This document shows, piece after piece, positions 48,190-58,127 of a DNA stretch of 64,000 nucleotides (positions are counted from its first letter, which is position 1; every line of letters starts with the position of its first letter). The DNA comes from Fuerstiella marisgermanici (GTDB lineage Bacteria > Planctomycetota > Planctomycetia > Planctomycetales > Planctomycetaceae), in the NCBI RefSeq assembly GCF_001983935.1, contig NZ_CP017641.1, forward strand, positions 5,489,001-5,553,000. The letters run 5' to 3'. The position numbers were made by a program, and so were the translations under genes. The notes below the pieces were generated by a model. That model was not told where the DNA came from. It made no database searches and saw only the letters and a list, made by a program, of their open reading frames with translations.

Positions 48190-48777
48190 CTATAGTACGT
48201 CACCGAGTTGCTGTCGCAGCCTGCGAAGGATGCGGCTTCGTGATTGACGGACAGATGCGGCCGACATCGTCAGTTCACGAGCGACTTCGTCGGTTGCAAT
48301 GCCGTCAACAACGGAACGCCAGAACGCCTGCCATGTGCGAGCTTCGAATTCGCTCTGCACCTGCTGCATGGCTCGCGACGTTAGTTCGTGCAACTGAAGA
48401 TCTCCGGTGGGCTCGTCATCCGGAATGGCCATCGGATCGGTCACCTGATTCAAAATTCCAACAGCCGTCGAACCACCTGTGGCGTTTGGCGTTCGTGCGG
48501 CGCGACGAAAGTGGTCCCGCAGCTTGTTACGAGTGATCGTCCACAACCATGCTCGAAACGATCCGGACGTTCGCTGAGGCTCAAAGGTTTCAAGGGAGAC
48601 CGCAGCGGACGCGAAAACATCCTGCACACAGTCGGCAACGGCGTGAGAATCGAGCAGACTCTGCCGACACCAATAGCTCACCAGAGGCCCGTAAAGATCG
48701 ACCAATTCTCTCCACGCCTGAGCGTCATGCTGAGATGCTCGCCGCAACAGACTGGATCGAGTCGCTTGTGTGGTCAT
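48190..48777 (-). CDS. ECF-type RNA polymerase sigma factor paired with a kinase
   Basis: 195 residues. Region 2 is visible in 'AQAWRELVDLYGPLVSYWCRQSLLDSHAVADCVQDVFASAAVSLETF', with 'FRAWLWTITRNKLRDHFRR'. Region 4 is 'FEARTWQAFWRSVVDGIATDEVARELTMSAASVRQSRSRILRRLRQQL'. It is divergent from a Ser/Thr kinase with an N-terminal zinc finger, an arrangement common for planctomycete ECF groups, in which the kinase or its zinc finger is thought to control the sigma factor. No separate anti-sigma gene is nearby. Confidence 0.9.
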   Translation of the reverse strand: MTTQATRSSLLRRASQHDAQAWRELVDLYGPLVSYWCRQSLLDSHAVADCVQDVFASAAVSLETFEPQRTSGSFRAWLWTITRNKLRDHFRRAARTPNATGGSTAVGILNQVTDPMAIPDDEPTGDLQLHELTSRAMQQVQSEFEARTWQAFWRSVVDGIATDEVARELTMSAASVRQSRSRILRRLRQQLGDVL

Positions 48778-49077
48778 GATCGTCTCCGCGGGCCAACGTG
48801 TCTTCGCGCGTCGCTGATCCTACGACAAAATGCTGTCACACCGCAAACGTTCTTGTAACGTGGGCCATTGCCGCACGTAGCGTTTCGATGACGGATGTCG
48901 CACAATTTCCTGATATGAGTCCTTCGTTTAAGCGAGTGCCCACCGGGCGGGCCGTGTGTGTCGCTGCGATTCGCACGGCGCGATGGGCACGCGTTGAAAT
49001 GATCACGGCCACTCTATCGTGATCTGACTTTATTGGGAACTTATTCCGGGACTGTCCCTCGCCAAAGAACCAATTCA
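48778..49077. other. Divergent promoter region of the sigma factor and kinase genes
   Basis: 300 bp with no supported gene. It must hold the promoters for both. I see no obvious inverted repeat or conserved box. Confidence 0.5.
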
Positions 49078-52000
49078 ATGAAGACATCTCGAACGAACAA
49101 AATTCCGCAGCACGCCGCGGAATCAGCGGCCGAATCGGCGGCGTGCATTTCGGCGGAACAGATGCAGGAATACCTTTCCGGCTGGAGTGACGAAGACGAC
49201 CTTCAACGGATTGAAATTCATGTGTCGCAATGTGCGGAGTGTGAGCAGACAATGCGTAATCTCGAAGTCGGGCCGGATACTCTGATGCAGTCGTTGCAGA
49301 GCACAGCGAAGGGCAATACGTTCAAACCCGACAACCAACGCGACGCCGTGAGCGTGCCGCCGAAGGCACAGCTTACTGAAGTCGACGCGGCCACGGCAGC
49401 CGCGCTGGAAAAGGCACGGCGATTGATGGATGTCCCCATGGAATCCGCAGCCGCGAAAGCTCGCGCGGCGTGGCAGCCGGCGGACCGCGATTTCGGTGGA
49501 TACGAACTCACGCAACCGCTGGGGCGAGGCGGAATGGGAGCTGTCTATCTGGCCACTCATCGGCAACTGAACAAACAGGTGGCCATCAAACTACTGCCGT
49601 TGATGTCGGCAGAAGACGTGGCCGGGCGAGCTCGCTTTGAACGCGAAATCCGTGTCGTCGGCCGTTTGAACCATCCGTCCATTGTGGCGGCCACGGACGC
49701 GGGCGAAATCGATGGCACTCAGTTCCTGGTCATGGAATATGTGCCCGGCCTGGACCTCAGCCGACTGGCTCGACTGACCGGCCCGTTGTCGGTTGCCGAC
49801 GCCTGCGAACTCATGCGTCAGACGGCGCTGGGGCTGTCGGTCGCTCACGCAGAAGGAGTTGTTCACCGCGACGTGAAGCCATCGAATCTGATGCTGGACG
49901 AAACAGGGCATATCCGAATTCTGGACTTCGGCCTGGCTCAGTTAAGTTTCTGGGACGAAGCCAGTGCTGATCTCACCACGGTCGGACAGCTTATGGGAAC
50001 ACTGGACTACATGGCTCCGGAACAGGCCGAACACTGCGGCGCGGTGGATTACCGAGCCGACCTGTACGCTCTGGGAGCCACGTTGTTTCGACTGCTGTGC
50101 AATCGTCCTCCGCTGGCCGCCGCGCCCAATCAATCGCCGCTGGAAAAACTGCGACTGCTGGCCAGTCATCAGCCACCGAAACTGAACACACTTTGTCCCG
50201 ACGCGCCCGCAGACCTTGTCGCGCTGGTGAGTTGCCTGTTGGCTCGAAATCCGCAGGACCGTCCCGCCAGTGCGGCTCATGTGGCCGAACAGCTTGCGCC
50301 GTTCGCGACCGATTGCCATCTGGTCAAACTGCTGAACGATGCTCAGAAAAAATCCGAGACGTCGCCCGAACTGCTGGCTCCACTGCCTGCTGGCTTCGCC
50401 GGTAAGCCAGGCTTTCACCGCGCGAATGCTGCGAAGGCATCGAATTCCGGCGGTGGTCGCAAGTGGCTTCGGTGGGTCGCTATGGCTGCGTTGCCGCTGA
50501 TCATTCTGGCGGGAATTCTGATCAAGCTGGAAACAGACAAAGGTCAGTTGGTGATCGAATCAGAGGTCGACAACGTGAACGTGCAGATCGTCAGCGATGG
50601 GAAACCGGTCAGTGGCCTGAGCGTCAATCACGGCACCACGGCGACAAAGCTGAGAGCCGACAGGTATGAAGTCACGATCGACGGGGCCACGGACGGCCTG
50701 ACCATCGACAACAACCAGTTTACTCTGAAGAAGGGTGAAACGGTTGTGGCGAGAATCCGCATGCAGCCTCAGGAACCTTCGCTGGCTACGCAGCAGCCCG
50801 CTGCTGAAACTCCGCCGTCGCCCCCTCCCACGATGAGTGAGCCGCTGTATGAAGGCAAGACGCTGAGTGCATGGCTGGAAATGCTGGCGCGGGAACGAAG
50901 TCCGGCGGGCCTGAAGTCCGCCTTCGACGCATGCAAGGCGCTCGCGAATGCGGAAACGTCGGACAGAATCACGAAGACGATTCTGGAGGTTGTCCCTGGC
51001 CTTGACGGCGACATGAATCTCGGGGGAAGTGGATACTCTGGGTCGAAGTCAACTGATCGGATGGCTGAGGCAGTTCTCAGGAAGGCCAATCCGGGGGCTG
51101 CGTTTTACAGGATCTGGGTGCGTGAATTCGAAGCGGCGGATGAGGACTGGAAAAGGCGGTTGTGGGGCTATGTGAATCGGGGTGTGGCCGACGTGGAAAC
51201 AATGGAGCCGGTCGTCGCCTGGGCCGAGAAGCGATTGAAGCTGCTGCCGACTGGAAATTCGTCTGTCGATGCCAACACGGTGGAGGCGGCCGATTTCTTG
51301 CGAGGTCAGACTCAAAAACCTCGGGCGGTCGATGACCTTTTGTTCGCCGAACGCATCGCCAAAATTCTGAAGAACAGTCCGCACTTGGGACCGGATTGGT
51401 GGTTGAAAGTTCCATTGATCTATCGGAACAGTAAAGGCCATCCCACAGATGGCCTCGACCTTTGGCTCACAGCGATGGAATCAGAAATGATTCGTATTGC
51501 CGTCGGCGTAATTGACGATCCGAAGTCGCACAAGCAGCTTGTCGCCCAAGCCTGCCTGATTCTTGGTCACGGTGCAGAACTTGATCAAACACAACGAAAC
51601 AAAGTCTTGGCCGCCGTTGATCGCAGACTGGTTGATCTCAGTACAGCCCCAGCCGCCATGAGGGAGATCGTCCGGCTCGATGACAATTTCCGCAGTCTGT
51701 CCCTACCGGAATTCAAAGAAATTCGACTGCATGCCCAAGGGGAGCTTGGAACCTATCCAATTTTCCCATTGCTTGATGTCGTCAAGGAACACAATGGTGC
51801 CGAATTGGTTCCGGCCGAACTCAAGTCGTTGTCTAGTTACACAAAAGCTGTTCTTCAGGTCATCACAGAAAGGTCTGATCCACACTCGTCCGGGCAGTAT
51901 GGCCGAAAACTATCAGGCCGGCCGACCATTTCACTGAATTGGCCGGAGCTAACACTCGTTGATGACGGTCGGCGAGGCGGCTTTTCACGAAGCGGCTTTT

Positions 52001-52176
52001 CTTCACAGATGCAAGGGCCGGCTGTTAGCCACGTGTGGGGCAAGCACGAACCAACAACAGACGACTGGCTGAAATACTGCATCCTGCATCACCCCGTTAT
52101 GCAGCAATACTTCGCTGACCTCGACAGCCGGGCAAACGCTGGCAGTGTGTCTGATGTGTCGAAAGAGTCCGAGTGA
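49078..52176 (+). CDS. Membrane Ser/Thr protein kinase with N-terminal zinc finger
   Basis: 1032 residues from ATG 49078 (in-frame TTG 45 bases upstream rejected). Order: an anti-sigma-like zinc finger HxxxCxxC at H48, C52 and C55; a PASTA-less Hanks kinase domain (about 140-415) with the glycine loop GRGGMG (149-154), 'VAIK' lysine (K171), HRDVKPSN (263-270) and DFG (283-285), so it should be active; a single membrane helix (463-483); a PEGA-like beta domain ('VNVQIVSDGKPVSGLSVNHG'); and a C-terminal part of about 430 residues of unknown fold starting 'LYEGKTLSAWLEMLARERS', possibly HEAT-like. The outer part may sense a signal that is passed to the divergent ECF sigma factor. Confidence 0.92.
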   Translation: MKTSRTNKIPQHAAESAAESAACISAEQMQEYLSGWSDEDDLQRIEIHVSQCAECEQTMRNLEVGPDTLMQSLQSTAKGNTFKPDNQRDAVSVPPKAQLTEVDAATAAALEKARRLMDVPMESAAAKARAAWQPADRDFGGYELTQPLGRGGMGAVYLATHRQLNKQVAIKLLPLMSAEDVAGRARFEREIRVVGRLNHPSIVAATDAGEIDGTQFLVMEYVPGLDLSRLARLTGPLSVADACELMRQTALGLSVAHAEGVVHRDVKPSNLMLDETGHIRILDFGLAQLSFWDEASADLTTVGQLMGTLDYMAPEQAEHCGAVDYRADLYALGATLFRLLCNRPPLAAAPNQSPLEKLRLLASHQPPKLNTLCPDAPADLVALVSCLLARNPQDRPASAAHVAEQLAPFATDCHLVKLLNDAQKKSETSPELLAPLPAGFAGKPGFHRANAAKASNSGGGRKWLRWVAMAALPLIILAGILIKLETDKGQLVIESEVDNVNVQIVSDGKPVSGLSVNHGTTATKLRADRYEVTIDGATDGLTIDNNQFTLKKGETVVARIRMQPQEPSLATQQPAAETPPSPPPTMSEPLYEGKTLSAWLEMLARERSPAGLKSAFDACKALANAETSDRITKTILEVVPGLDGDMNLGGSGYSGSKSTDRMAEAVLRKANPGAAFYRIWVREFEAADEDWKRRLWGYVNRGVADVETMEPVVAWAEKRLKLLPTGNSSVDANTVEAADFLRGQTQKPRAVDDLLFAERIAKILKNSPHLGPDWWLKVPLIYRNSKGHPTDGLDLWLTAMESEMIRIAVGVIDDPKSHKQLVAQACLILGHGAELDQTQRNKVLAAVDRRLVDLSTAPAAMREIVRLDDNFRSLSLPEFKEIRLHAQGELGTYPIFPLLDVVKEHNGAELVPAELKSLSSYTKAVLQVITERSDPHSSGQYGRKLSGRPTISLNWPELTLVDDGRRGGFSRSGFSSQMQGPAVSHVWGKHEPTTDDWLKYCILHHPVMQQYFADLDSRANAGSVSDVSKESE

Positions 52177-52259
52177 CGCGATGCCGTTGCCGTTGCCGAT
52201 AATCGCTTGTAACCGTTACTGCGGGAAATCCACGCATCTTTCGCGGCGAAGCCAGCGTA

Positions 52260-52378
52260 TCGTTTAACCCGTAGCTGGAGGCGCAGGCGTCCTCCGATCG
52301 GCGTCCGTGTGTCTTCCGCTTCCGCTGCGACACAGCCGTCCCCAGCAACACCTGCGCCGCCAGCTACAGGTTAAACGA
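52260..52378. repeat. Inverted-repeat intergenic element
   Basis: About 30 bases at 52260-52290 (CGTTTAACCCGTAGCTGGAG then GCGCAGGCGT) are mirrored at about 52348-52378 as the reverse complement with three mismatches, around a 57-base centre. It sits between the convergent kinase and permease genes and could end both transcripts. I associate GTTTAACC..AGCTGGCGGCGCAGG with a recurrent planctomycete repeat (recollection). Confidence 0.75.
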
Positions 52379-52446
52379 CTCGTATCAATCCGGCTGTAGT
52401 AAACTCGACACCCTGAGCCGAAGCCAGTTGACGGACACGCCGAGTG

Positions 52447-54249
52447 TTACCCGGCGTCGTGGGTGGTTCGGCCGAGTGCCACGTCGAAGTCGCTGATGGA
52501 GGGGATGAGCATGGCGATGGCGGCGAAGCCGTAGGCGACGCAGATCCAGAAGCAGACGCCTAGTGTGCCGCCCAGCAGGAAATCGGTGATCGCGTAGAAC
52601 GTCAGGAACGGCAGCATCATGGCCGCAATCGTCAGAGCACTAGACGGATTCTTGTGAGTGAGCGAGCTGTACAGACCAATGCTGCCTAAGCCGATGAACA
52701 CTATGAAGCTCTGCATCTGAATGGCGAACGACGACCGAGCTTCCACAAGCAGCAGCATGAAGATGAAAATGCCCACGAACAGAAAGAACATCGTGCCCAG
52801 GCTGTTGCCGATCGCTGATCGGGAATTTTCATACGTCAACCCGGCGTGCAGACCCAGCATCACTGAGAACAGCGATAGCACGCTGTAGGCAACGACGATG
52901 TAAATCAGATTCTCAACGCTTAACAATGATGATCGTCCGGTCACCAGCATCCACACGATTAAAGCGATGGGCACAATGATCATTTCGCGAGCGTTCCAAA
53001 GTGCGCCCAGGATTTTTCCCGTCATAAATTCTTTGGCGCTGATGTCGGTCGCGAGCAGAATGTCCAGCGTGTTGCTGTCGCGTTCCGTGGAAATCGATGT
53101 GACGGCCTGAGCATTAATCAACAGCAGACTGATTACGCCAATTGCCAGAAACGCGGCGGCACCAGGAGACACCATTCCCAACACGAGTGCGTCTCGATCT
53201 ACGCTGGACGACAGAATGCCGTAGCCGATCAGACCTGCCAGAAGAACGTAGGCCAGTTTGATAACAACGACTTTCCGACCGTATCCACGTGTGACGATCT
53301 CTTTCCACGTGACGGGGTTGTCCCAAACGGCTCGGTGAGTTTTTCGTTGCGGAACAGCTTCAACGGACGGCGTAGAAGCTGCTGCCGCCGTGGTTCCTTC
53401 GGCAACAGTCGCGGATTGATCCAGCGCGGGCTGTTCCATAGCACTCTGACGCAGACTTTGCGAAGGATTCCAGACGCGCAACCGCGCGACCGTGTACAGG
53501 CTTAGCCCAGCGGCCAATGCCAGCAGCACGCACACTGATTCAACCGCGGAAACCCTGGCGATCCCATTCGTCGTCGCGGACAGCGGATTCAGTACGGCGA
53601 ACAAAGCGCGATACGGTGACGCATAGGCTGCCCAGGCTCCGATGGCGGATTCGGCACCGAGCAGCACAACCAGGCCTTCTGCCACGGCGACGAATAACAC
53701 GACGCCAATCACGCTGATCGCCAGCGTTTGGAATGTTTTTTCGCGCCAGAAAGCGACAAAGCATCCCCACGCTCCAGCCGCCAGAGTCGTCGAAACAATA
53801 ATGGCTTCTGCCCAAAACACCTGCGACCACGTGACACCGCCCAGTAGTCGCAATGCACAGAACACAGGGACAGACGCCGCTACCAGAACTCCAACGATCA
53901 GCCAGCTGGCCAGCAACTTTCCGTAGGCCAGTTCACGACTGCGCATGTCCGTCATCAGCAGCAGGATCAGCGTTCGGCGGTCCTTTTCCTGAGCGATGTT
54001 CGCCGCCGTAAACAGAGTGGCGAAGAACATGCCCAGCGTTAGCTGCAGCAAAGCAAGCACGCCGAACACGAAGTTTCCGTAGGTGGCGATGTCGCCGGAA
54101 AACTTGGTGTCCTGAAAGCCGATCGTGGCCTGACGGATGGTGTACATCAAGACCAGCAAGAACGCCACGTAACCTGACCGCAGCAGATAGTGCCGCAGTC
54201 TTCGAGGAGCCGTGAGGGCCTCTCTGGCAAAAATCGGACCCGCAAACAC
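52447..54249 (-). CDS. Double ABC-2 type permease
   Basis: 600 residues, about twelve membrane helices in two similar halves. Each half carries the same cytoplasmic signature before a helix: 'EKDRRTLILLLMTDMRSRELAYGKLLASW' in the first and 'ERDSNTLDILLATDISAKEFMTGKILGALW' in the second. This marks a tandem fusion of two ABC-2 permease modules. A charged linker (about 265-310) separates them. It is the last gene of the ATPase operon, 45 bases after the preceding gene, and may form a second membrane pore using the same ATPase. Confidence 0.85.
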   Translation of the reverse strand: MFAGPIFAREALTAPRRLRHYLLRSGYVAFLLVLMYTIRQATIGFQDTKFSGDIATYGNFVFGVLALLQLTLGMFFATLFTAANIAQEKDRRTLILLLMTDMRSRELAYGKLLASWLIVGVLVAASVPVFCALRLLGGVTWSQVFWAEAIIVSTTLAAGAWGCFVAFWREKTFQTLAISVIGVVLFVAVAEGLVVLLGAESAIGAWAAYASPYRALFAVLNPLSATTNGIARVSAVESVCVLLALAAGLSLYTVARLRVWNPSQSLRQSAMEQPALDQSATVAEGTTAAAASTPSVEAVPQRKTHRAVWDNPVTWKEIVTRGYGRKVVVIKLAYVLLAGLIGYGILSSSVDRDALVLGMVSPGAAAFLAIGVISLLLINAQAVTSISTERDSNTLDILLATDISAKEFMTGKILGALWNAREMIIVPIALIVWMLVTGRSSLLSVENLIYIVVAYSVLSLFSVMLGLHAGLTYENSRSAIGNSLGTMFFLFVGIFIFMLLLVEARSSFAIQMQSFIVFIGLGSIGLYSSLTHKNPSSALTIAAMMLPFLTFYAITDFLLGGTLGVCFWICVAYGFAAIAMLIPSISDFDVALGRTTHDAG

Positions 54250-54294
54250 AGATGACTCCGGCTAGTAAAGCAGCGTTGTACTCACACCCTCGAA

Positions 54295-55683
54295 CTACAG
54301 CCCCTGACGCAATTCCCGCGTGAATAGCTGATTGATTTCTTCCTGACGACCTGCGTTTTCAAGCATCAGTGATTTCAGAGGATAGTCCGCCGGGATCTCT
54401 TCGCCGTTGATCTGGTGAATTCGTCTCCAGTAGATAACCGCCAACATGCCCTCTTCGACGTAGGCATCATGGTAGACCAGAGCAGGGTACTTGCGAAGCA
54501 CCTGCTCAAATTTTGTCATCCCTTCTTCGAACAGCTTTTGAGCATTCGACGGCTGCAATTCTCCACTGGCGTCCTCTTCGCCGGACGTCTCACCTCTGGC
54601 GAACGCGAGCTTACCATTGTAGATCGCTCGATGAGCTTCCACCGTTAACGGGTCGCGTTCACAGTCGGCCAACATCTGCCAGAAGGTGTAGTTGACCATC
54701 TTGACGTTTTGTGCCCAGACAGATCGCTGCTTCTCCAGAGGAACTCCGTTTTCTTTGGCCAAAGCTGCCAGTTCATCTTCCGTACAATTCAACTGGTACT
54801 TGATGTCGTTCAACCCGAAGTACGGCTCTTTCCCGTAGACGTCTGTCCATTCCGTGTAGGCATCGTCCCACGCCGCTCGGTTGGTTTCGTCGAATATGCC
54901 GTCTTCCTGCATGGCTTTGGCATAGTCGAACAACGACCGCGAAGGCCCTTGCCGGGCAAACACGTGAGTCATGCCGTCGATTTGGTACTGACGGTCTTTT
55001 TCGTTGGTGATTTCAAACCAGTCGTGAGCAACCTGATAGTTGTCTTTGCCTTCCGGGTTAATTTCCGGATCGGCACTGCCGGCAAACGTTTCCGTGTCAG
55101 GATCGCTGCGGAAGAATTTGCGGAAGTATTTCTTCTCGTCTGAGTTTCCAATTTTTCGACCGGTAAAATCGCCAACGTTGTGATACAGAAACGTGGACGT
55201 TTGATTTCTATTGGTGCCCAACTGCAGAAACTTCAAGCCTTCCTTCACCCAGTAGAATCGGTCGGCCACCTGGTCCCATTCGCGCGACACGTTGAAGGCG
55301 AGGTTCCAGCCCTGGAACTTCCAGATTTCCACATAGTGCGGCTGCAGCTTGATGATGGAATCGACCGTGGTCTTCAGCTTGGCCCAGTCTTTCTTTTCCT
55401 GATAGTCCAGCGCCTGCAGATGCAATACGCCCGCCGCAGGACCTCGCAAGCCCAGTAACACCAGGTTCATCGCGGCGCTGGACGGATCGATTTCGCCCAG
55501 CGTGCTTTCGCCGAGGTCGTACTTCACTCGCATTTGAGCCAGCACGCCACCGGACACGGACGCTCGGCTGCCGGGAATCACGTCCTCAGACGTGGGCGCA
55601 CCGAGCCACACGATGGGGATCAGCAGCACAAGAATGCAGCCTGCGTAAACCAGTTTTCGTTGTCGAGAAGTAAGGTCGTTCAT
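54295..55683 (-). CDS. Membrane-anchored protein of unknown function in the ABC-2 operon
   Basis: 462 residues from the ATG ending at 55683, whose start overlaps the permease stop (ATGA). One N-terminal helix (KLVYAGCILVLLIPIVWLGAP) anchors a large, mostly helical and charged domain that should lie outside the cytoplasm. 'LHLQALDYQEKKDWAKLKTTVDSIIKLQPHYVEIWKFQGWNLAFNV' resembles a TPR-like pair. No known domain is assigned. Tight coupling to the two permeases suggests an accessory subunit of the exporter. Confidence 0.8.
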   Translation of the reverse strand: MNDLTSRQRKLVYAGCILVLLIPIVWLGAPTSEDVIPGSRASVSGGVLAQMRVKYDLGESTLGEIDPSSAAMNLVLLGLRGPAAGVLHLQALDYQEKKDWAKLKTTVDSIIKLQPHYVEIWKFQGWNLAFNVSREWDQVADRFYWVKEGLKFLQLGTNRNQTSTFLYHNVGDFTGRKIGNSDEKKYFRKFFRSDPDTETFAGSADPEINPEGKDNYQVAHDWFEITNEKDRQYQIDGMTHVFARQGPSRSLFDYAKAMQEDGIFDETNRAAWDDAYTEWTDVYGKEPYFGLNDIKYQLNCTEDELAALAKENGVPLEKQRSVWAQNVKMVNYTFWQMLADCERDPLTVEAHRAIYNGKLAFARGETSGEEDASGELQPSNAQKLFEEGMTKFEQVLRKYPALVYHDAYVEEGMLAVIYWRRIHQINGEEIPADYPLKSLMLENAGRQEEINQLFTRELRQGL

Positions 55684-57977
55684 TTCGCTTCCAACTCCCT
55701 GAATTTCAGGCAGGCCGCACCAATGATCACACACGGAATAAGAAAGCCGACAAACGTCGCGATCGACGGCAGCACAGAACTACTCCAAGGGACGTCAAAT
55801 CCGTTTTCGATATACTTCGAGGCATCGCTGAAGACACTGAAGTCAGGAATGATTTTGCTGGCTCCTCGCAGCATCGCGATAAAGCCACTGTCCACGTTCT
55901 GAATCAGATTTTGCCCCGCCTCGCTGGCGTCCAGTCCTACGTTAGGGTTGCGATGCTGAAAGATCAATACCGCCGATTCGACAAGCCCGCCACCTTCTGC
56001 TTCACCCGTAATAATTTTCAGCATCAACGCGTGGAAGAACTGACCGATGACAAACACGGTTAGTGTGAAGAAGAACGAGACCGGCCCCTTCACGACGCAA
56101 CTGGCTGTGACTCCCAGAACCACCACAAGTGCCAGCATCAGTCCAATGTTCAGAATGGCCTTGCCGTAGCCGACCGCGAATGGTTCATCACGCAGACGGA
56201 TAAACAGGTCAGGGCGAGCCATCCCCAGATACATCTGACCGTTCAGGCACGCCACTTCCACTCGCAGGTTGCCATCTGTTGCGATGTCTTCGAACAGGTC
56301 CACTTCCAGAACCCAACCCGCCGGGTCTCGCGAAATCAGCTTTTCTTCGCGGACAATCTTGTCGAAAAACTGCAGCCACCGCGAACCGTCTGCCACGGCC
56401 AACTTGCCATCCGTCACCTCCAGCGTGCCGGCATCCAGTTCGGCCTGCAGCACGTCCGTCAGCAGTTCGGCGTTGACCAGCGAAATGTTTTCAGCCTCAG
56501 CAAGATCGTCGGCCAGCGAAGGTGAAAGTTGGTCACCATCCAGCAGCTTGCCCTGTTCATTCCATTCGGCCACAACTTTGGTCACGTAGCGCGCCGTGGC
56601 TTCGTAGTCGGCGGCGTAGGTCATAGTGCGAGGGTAGCTGATTTCGTCATCACCTTCGTGGTATTCCGAAACACGAAATGGTTCTAACGGCACTTCAATG
56701 GCCGGCATGGCTTCCTGCAAATCAGCCGCTCGATCACGGATAACATCTGCTAACGCCGCACAGGCGCGAGACATTTCTTCGTAGGATCCGGAATCTCCCG
56801 GCGTCACTAGAGCCGCCTTCTGCCCCAGGACTTCGAACGCCCCCAAGACGTCAGAAAAGTCTTCGCTCATCGCACGCCGGAAGGTGGGCACAACTTGATT
56901 AGCGCAGGAGAGCGCAACTCGTTGGCAGTCAATTGGCGGAAAGTCGGCCTCAGACGTCACCATTCGGTCGGCGACAGAATCCAGAAAGTCGGCCGCGTTC
57001 TGAAACTGCCCGGCACGCAGAGCTTCTGCAACTTCTGAAAAGCTGGCCCCCACGCCAAACGAGGAGAACGCTTCTTCACGCAGATTGTTGACCAGCGTGT
57101 ACTGAGCTTCCAGGCCCTGCTCGATACTTTCTTCGCTGCCCTTAACCGTTCGGAACGCTTCAAATCGCGATTCCAACCGCAGGCTTTCCCCGACGCGATC
57201 TGGTGTGACCCCGGAAAACAACCACACGGCACGAGCCCGCGAATTGCCTTCGACGAATGATCGGTACAACCATGGATCGCCAACGTTGATACCTTTTTCC
57301 TGAGGAACACCGGACCGGTCCAGAAAGTACAGCGTGCCATACTGTGGCACTCGACACGCCAGCGGATCTTGTTTCTTACCATCTTCGGTGACGACCGTTG
57401 GATATTGACGCTGAATCCAGATGTAACCCACCACCGCCATCAGCAGCAGCACAATTGTGGACATGAACGAAAACCCGAGCATCCGCCCCAGCACGATTTC
57501 AACTCGTCGCACAGGCTTCGTCACCACGGTGTGCAGCGACCGCACGCGAATGTCTTCCGGGATTCCCCAGCAGCTTAAGAACATCACTACGGGCAGGATA
57601 AGCCACGAAATGGTGGTCAGCATAAACGTCACATGCACCGTCCGCTGCAGATCGACTCGCTTGTTCGAATCGGCCAAGAACCAACCGCCGAACATCAACA
57701 GCAGTGCAAACACGACGAACACAATCAGTGCCTTGCGTCGCATTGCCTCCTTCAAAGTCAGACCGGCCAGCGCGAAAATTCGTCGTGGTGAGATTGTGAA
57801 CAGCTCTTTAAAGAAGCTGACAAACCCATTCGAAAACAGGTCGCCGCCGCGGCTGCCGCCGGACAGAAACGCGCCGACAAGGCCGAGCAGGACACCGACC
57901 GCCACAAGGGCACCCACAAGCTGCAGCCAGCCGGTGAATCCTTGAGCGAGGTCAAAAGGAGTGGGATTGAAATCCAT
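55680..57977 (-). CDS. ABC-2 permease with a large extracytoplasmic domain
   Basis: 765 residues. Helices near 15-35, 60-75, 85-110 and 125-150 are followed by the ABC-2-like 'PEDIRVRSLHTVVTKPVRRVEIVLGRMLGFSF' segment, a long soluble insert of about 400 residues rich in E and D, and further helices in the last 170 residues ('LALVVVLGVTASCVVKGPVSFFFTLTVFVIG'). The insert resembles the periplasmic domains of large ABC-2 exporters. It follows the ATPase gene by 150 bp and overlaps the next gene by 4 bp. Confidence 0.85.
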   Translation of the reverse strand: MDFNPTPFDLAQGFTGWLQLVGALVAVGVLLGLVGAFLSGGSRGGDLFSNGFVSFFKELFTISPRRIFALAGLTLKEAMRRKALIVFVVFALLLMFGGWFLADSNKRVDLQRTVHVTFMLTTISWLILPVVMFLSCWGIPEDIRVRSLHTVVTKPVRRVEIVLGRMLGFSFMSTIVLLLMAVVGYIWIQRQYPTVVTEDGKKQDPLACRVPQYGTLYFLDRSGVPQEKGINVGDPWLYRSFVEGNSRARAVWLFSGVTPDRVGESLRLESRFEAFRTVKGSEESIEQGLEAQYTLVNNLREEAFSSFGVGASFSEVAEALRAGQFQNAADFLDSVADRMVTSEADFPPIDCQRVALSCANQVVPTFRRAMSEDFSDVLGAFEVLGQKAALVTPGDSGSYEEMSRACAALADVIRDRAADLQEAMPAIEVPLEPFRVSEYHEGDDEISYPRTMTYAADYEATARYVTKVVAEWNEQGKLLDGDQLSPSLADDLAEAENISLVNAELLTDVLQAELDAGTLEVTDGKLAVADGSRWLQFFDKIVREEKLISRDPAGWVLEVDLFEDIATDGNLRVEVACLNGQMYLGMARPDLFIRLRDEPFAVGYGKAILNIGLMLALVVVLGVTASCVVKGPVSFFFTLTVFVIGQFFHALMLKIITGEAEGGGLVESAVLIFQHRNPNVGLDASEAGQNLIQNVDSGFIAMLRGASKIIPDFSVFSDASKYIENGFDVPWSSSVLPSIATFVGFLIPCVIIGAACLKFRELEAK

Positions 57978-58127
57978 GATTTACGTTGTCCGGAAACTCA
58001 GAGTGTGGTGAGATCCCACGTGATGATCGATTGTCTGGAATGGCAAAGCGTCAGTGCCGAGCTATTGGGAAGAGGCCGTATACCCGCAGGACGCCGCGTG
58101 GCTCGCCTGCAACGGCATCCCAGCCGC

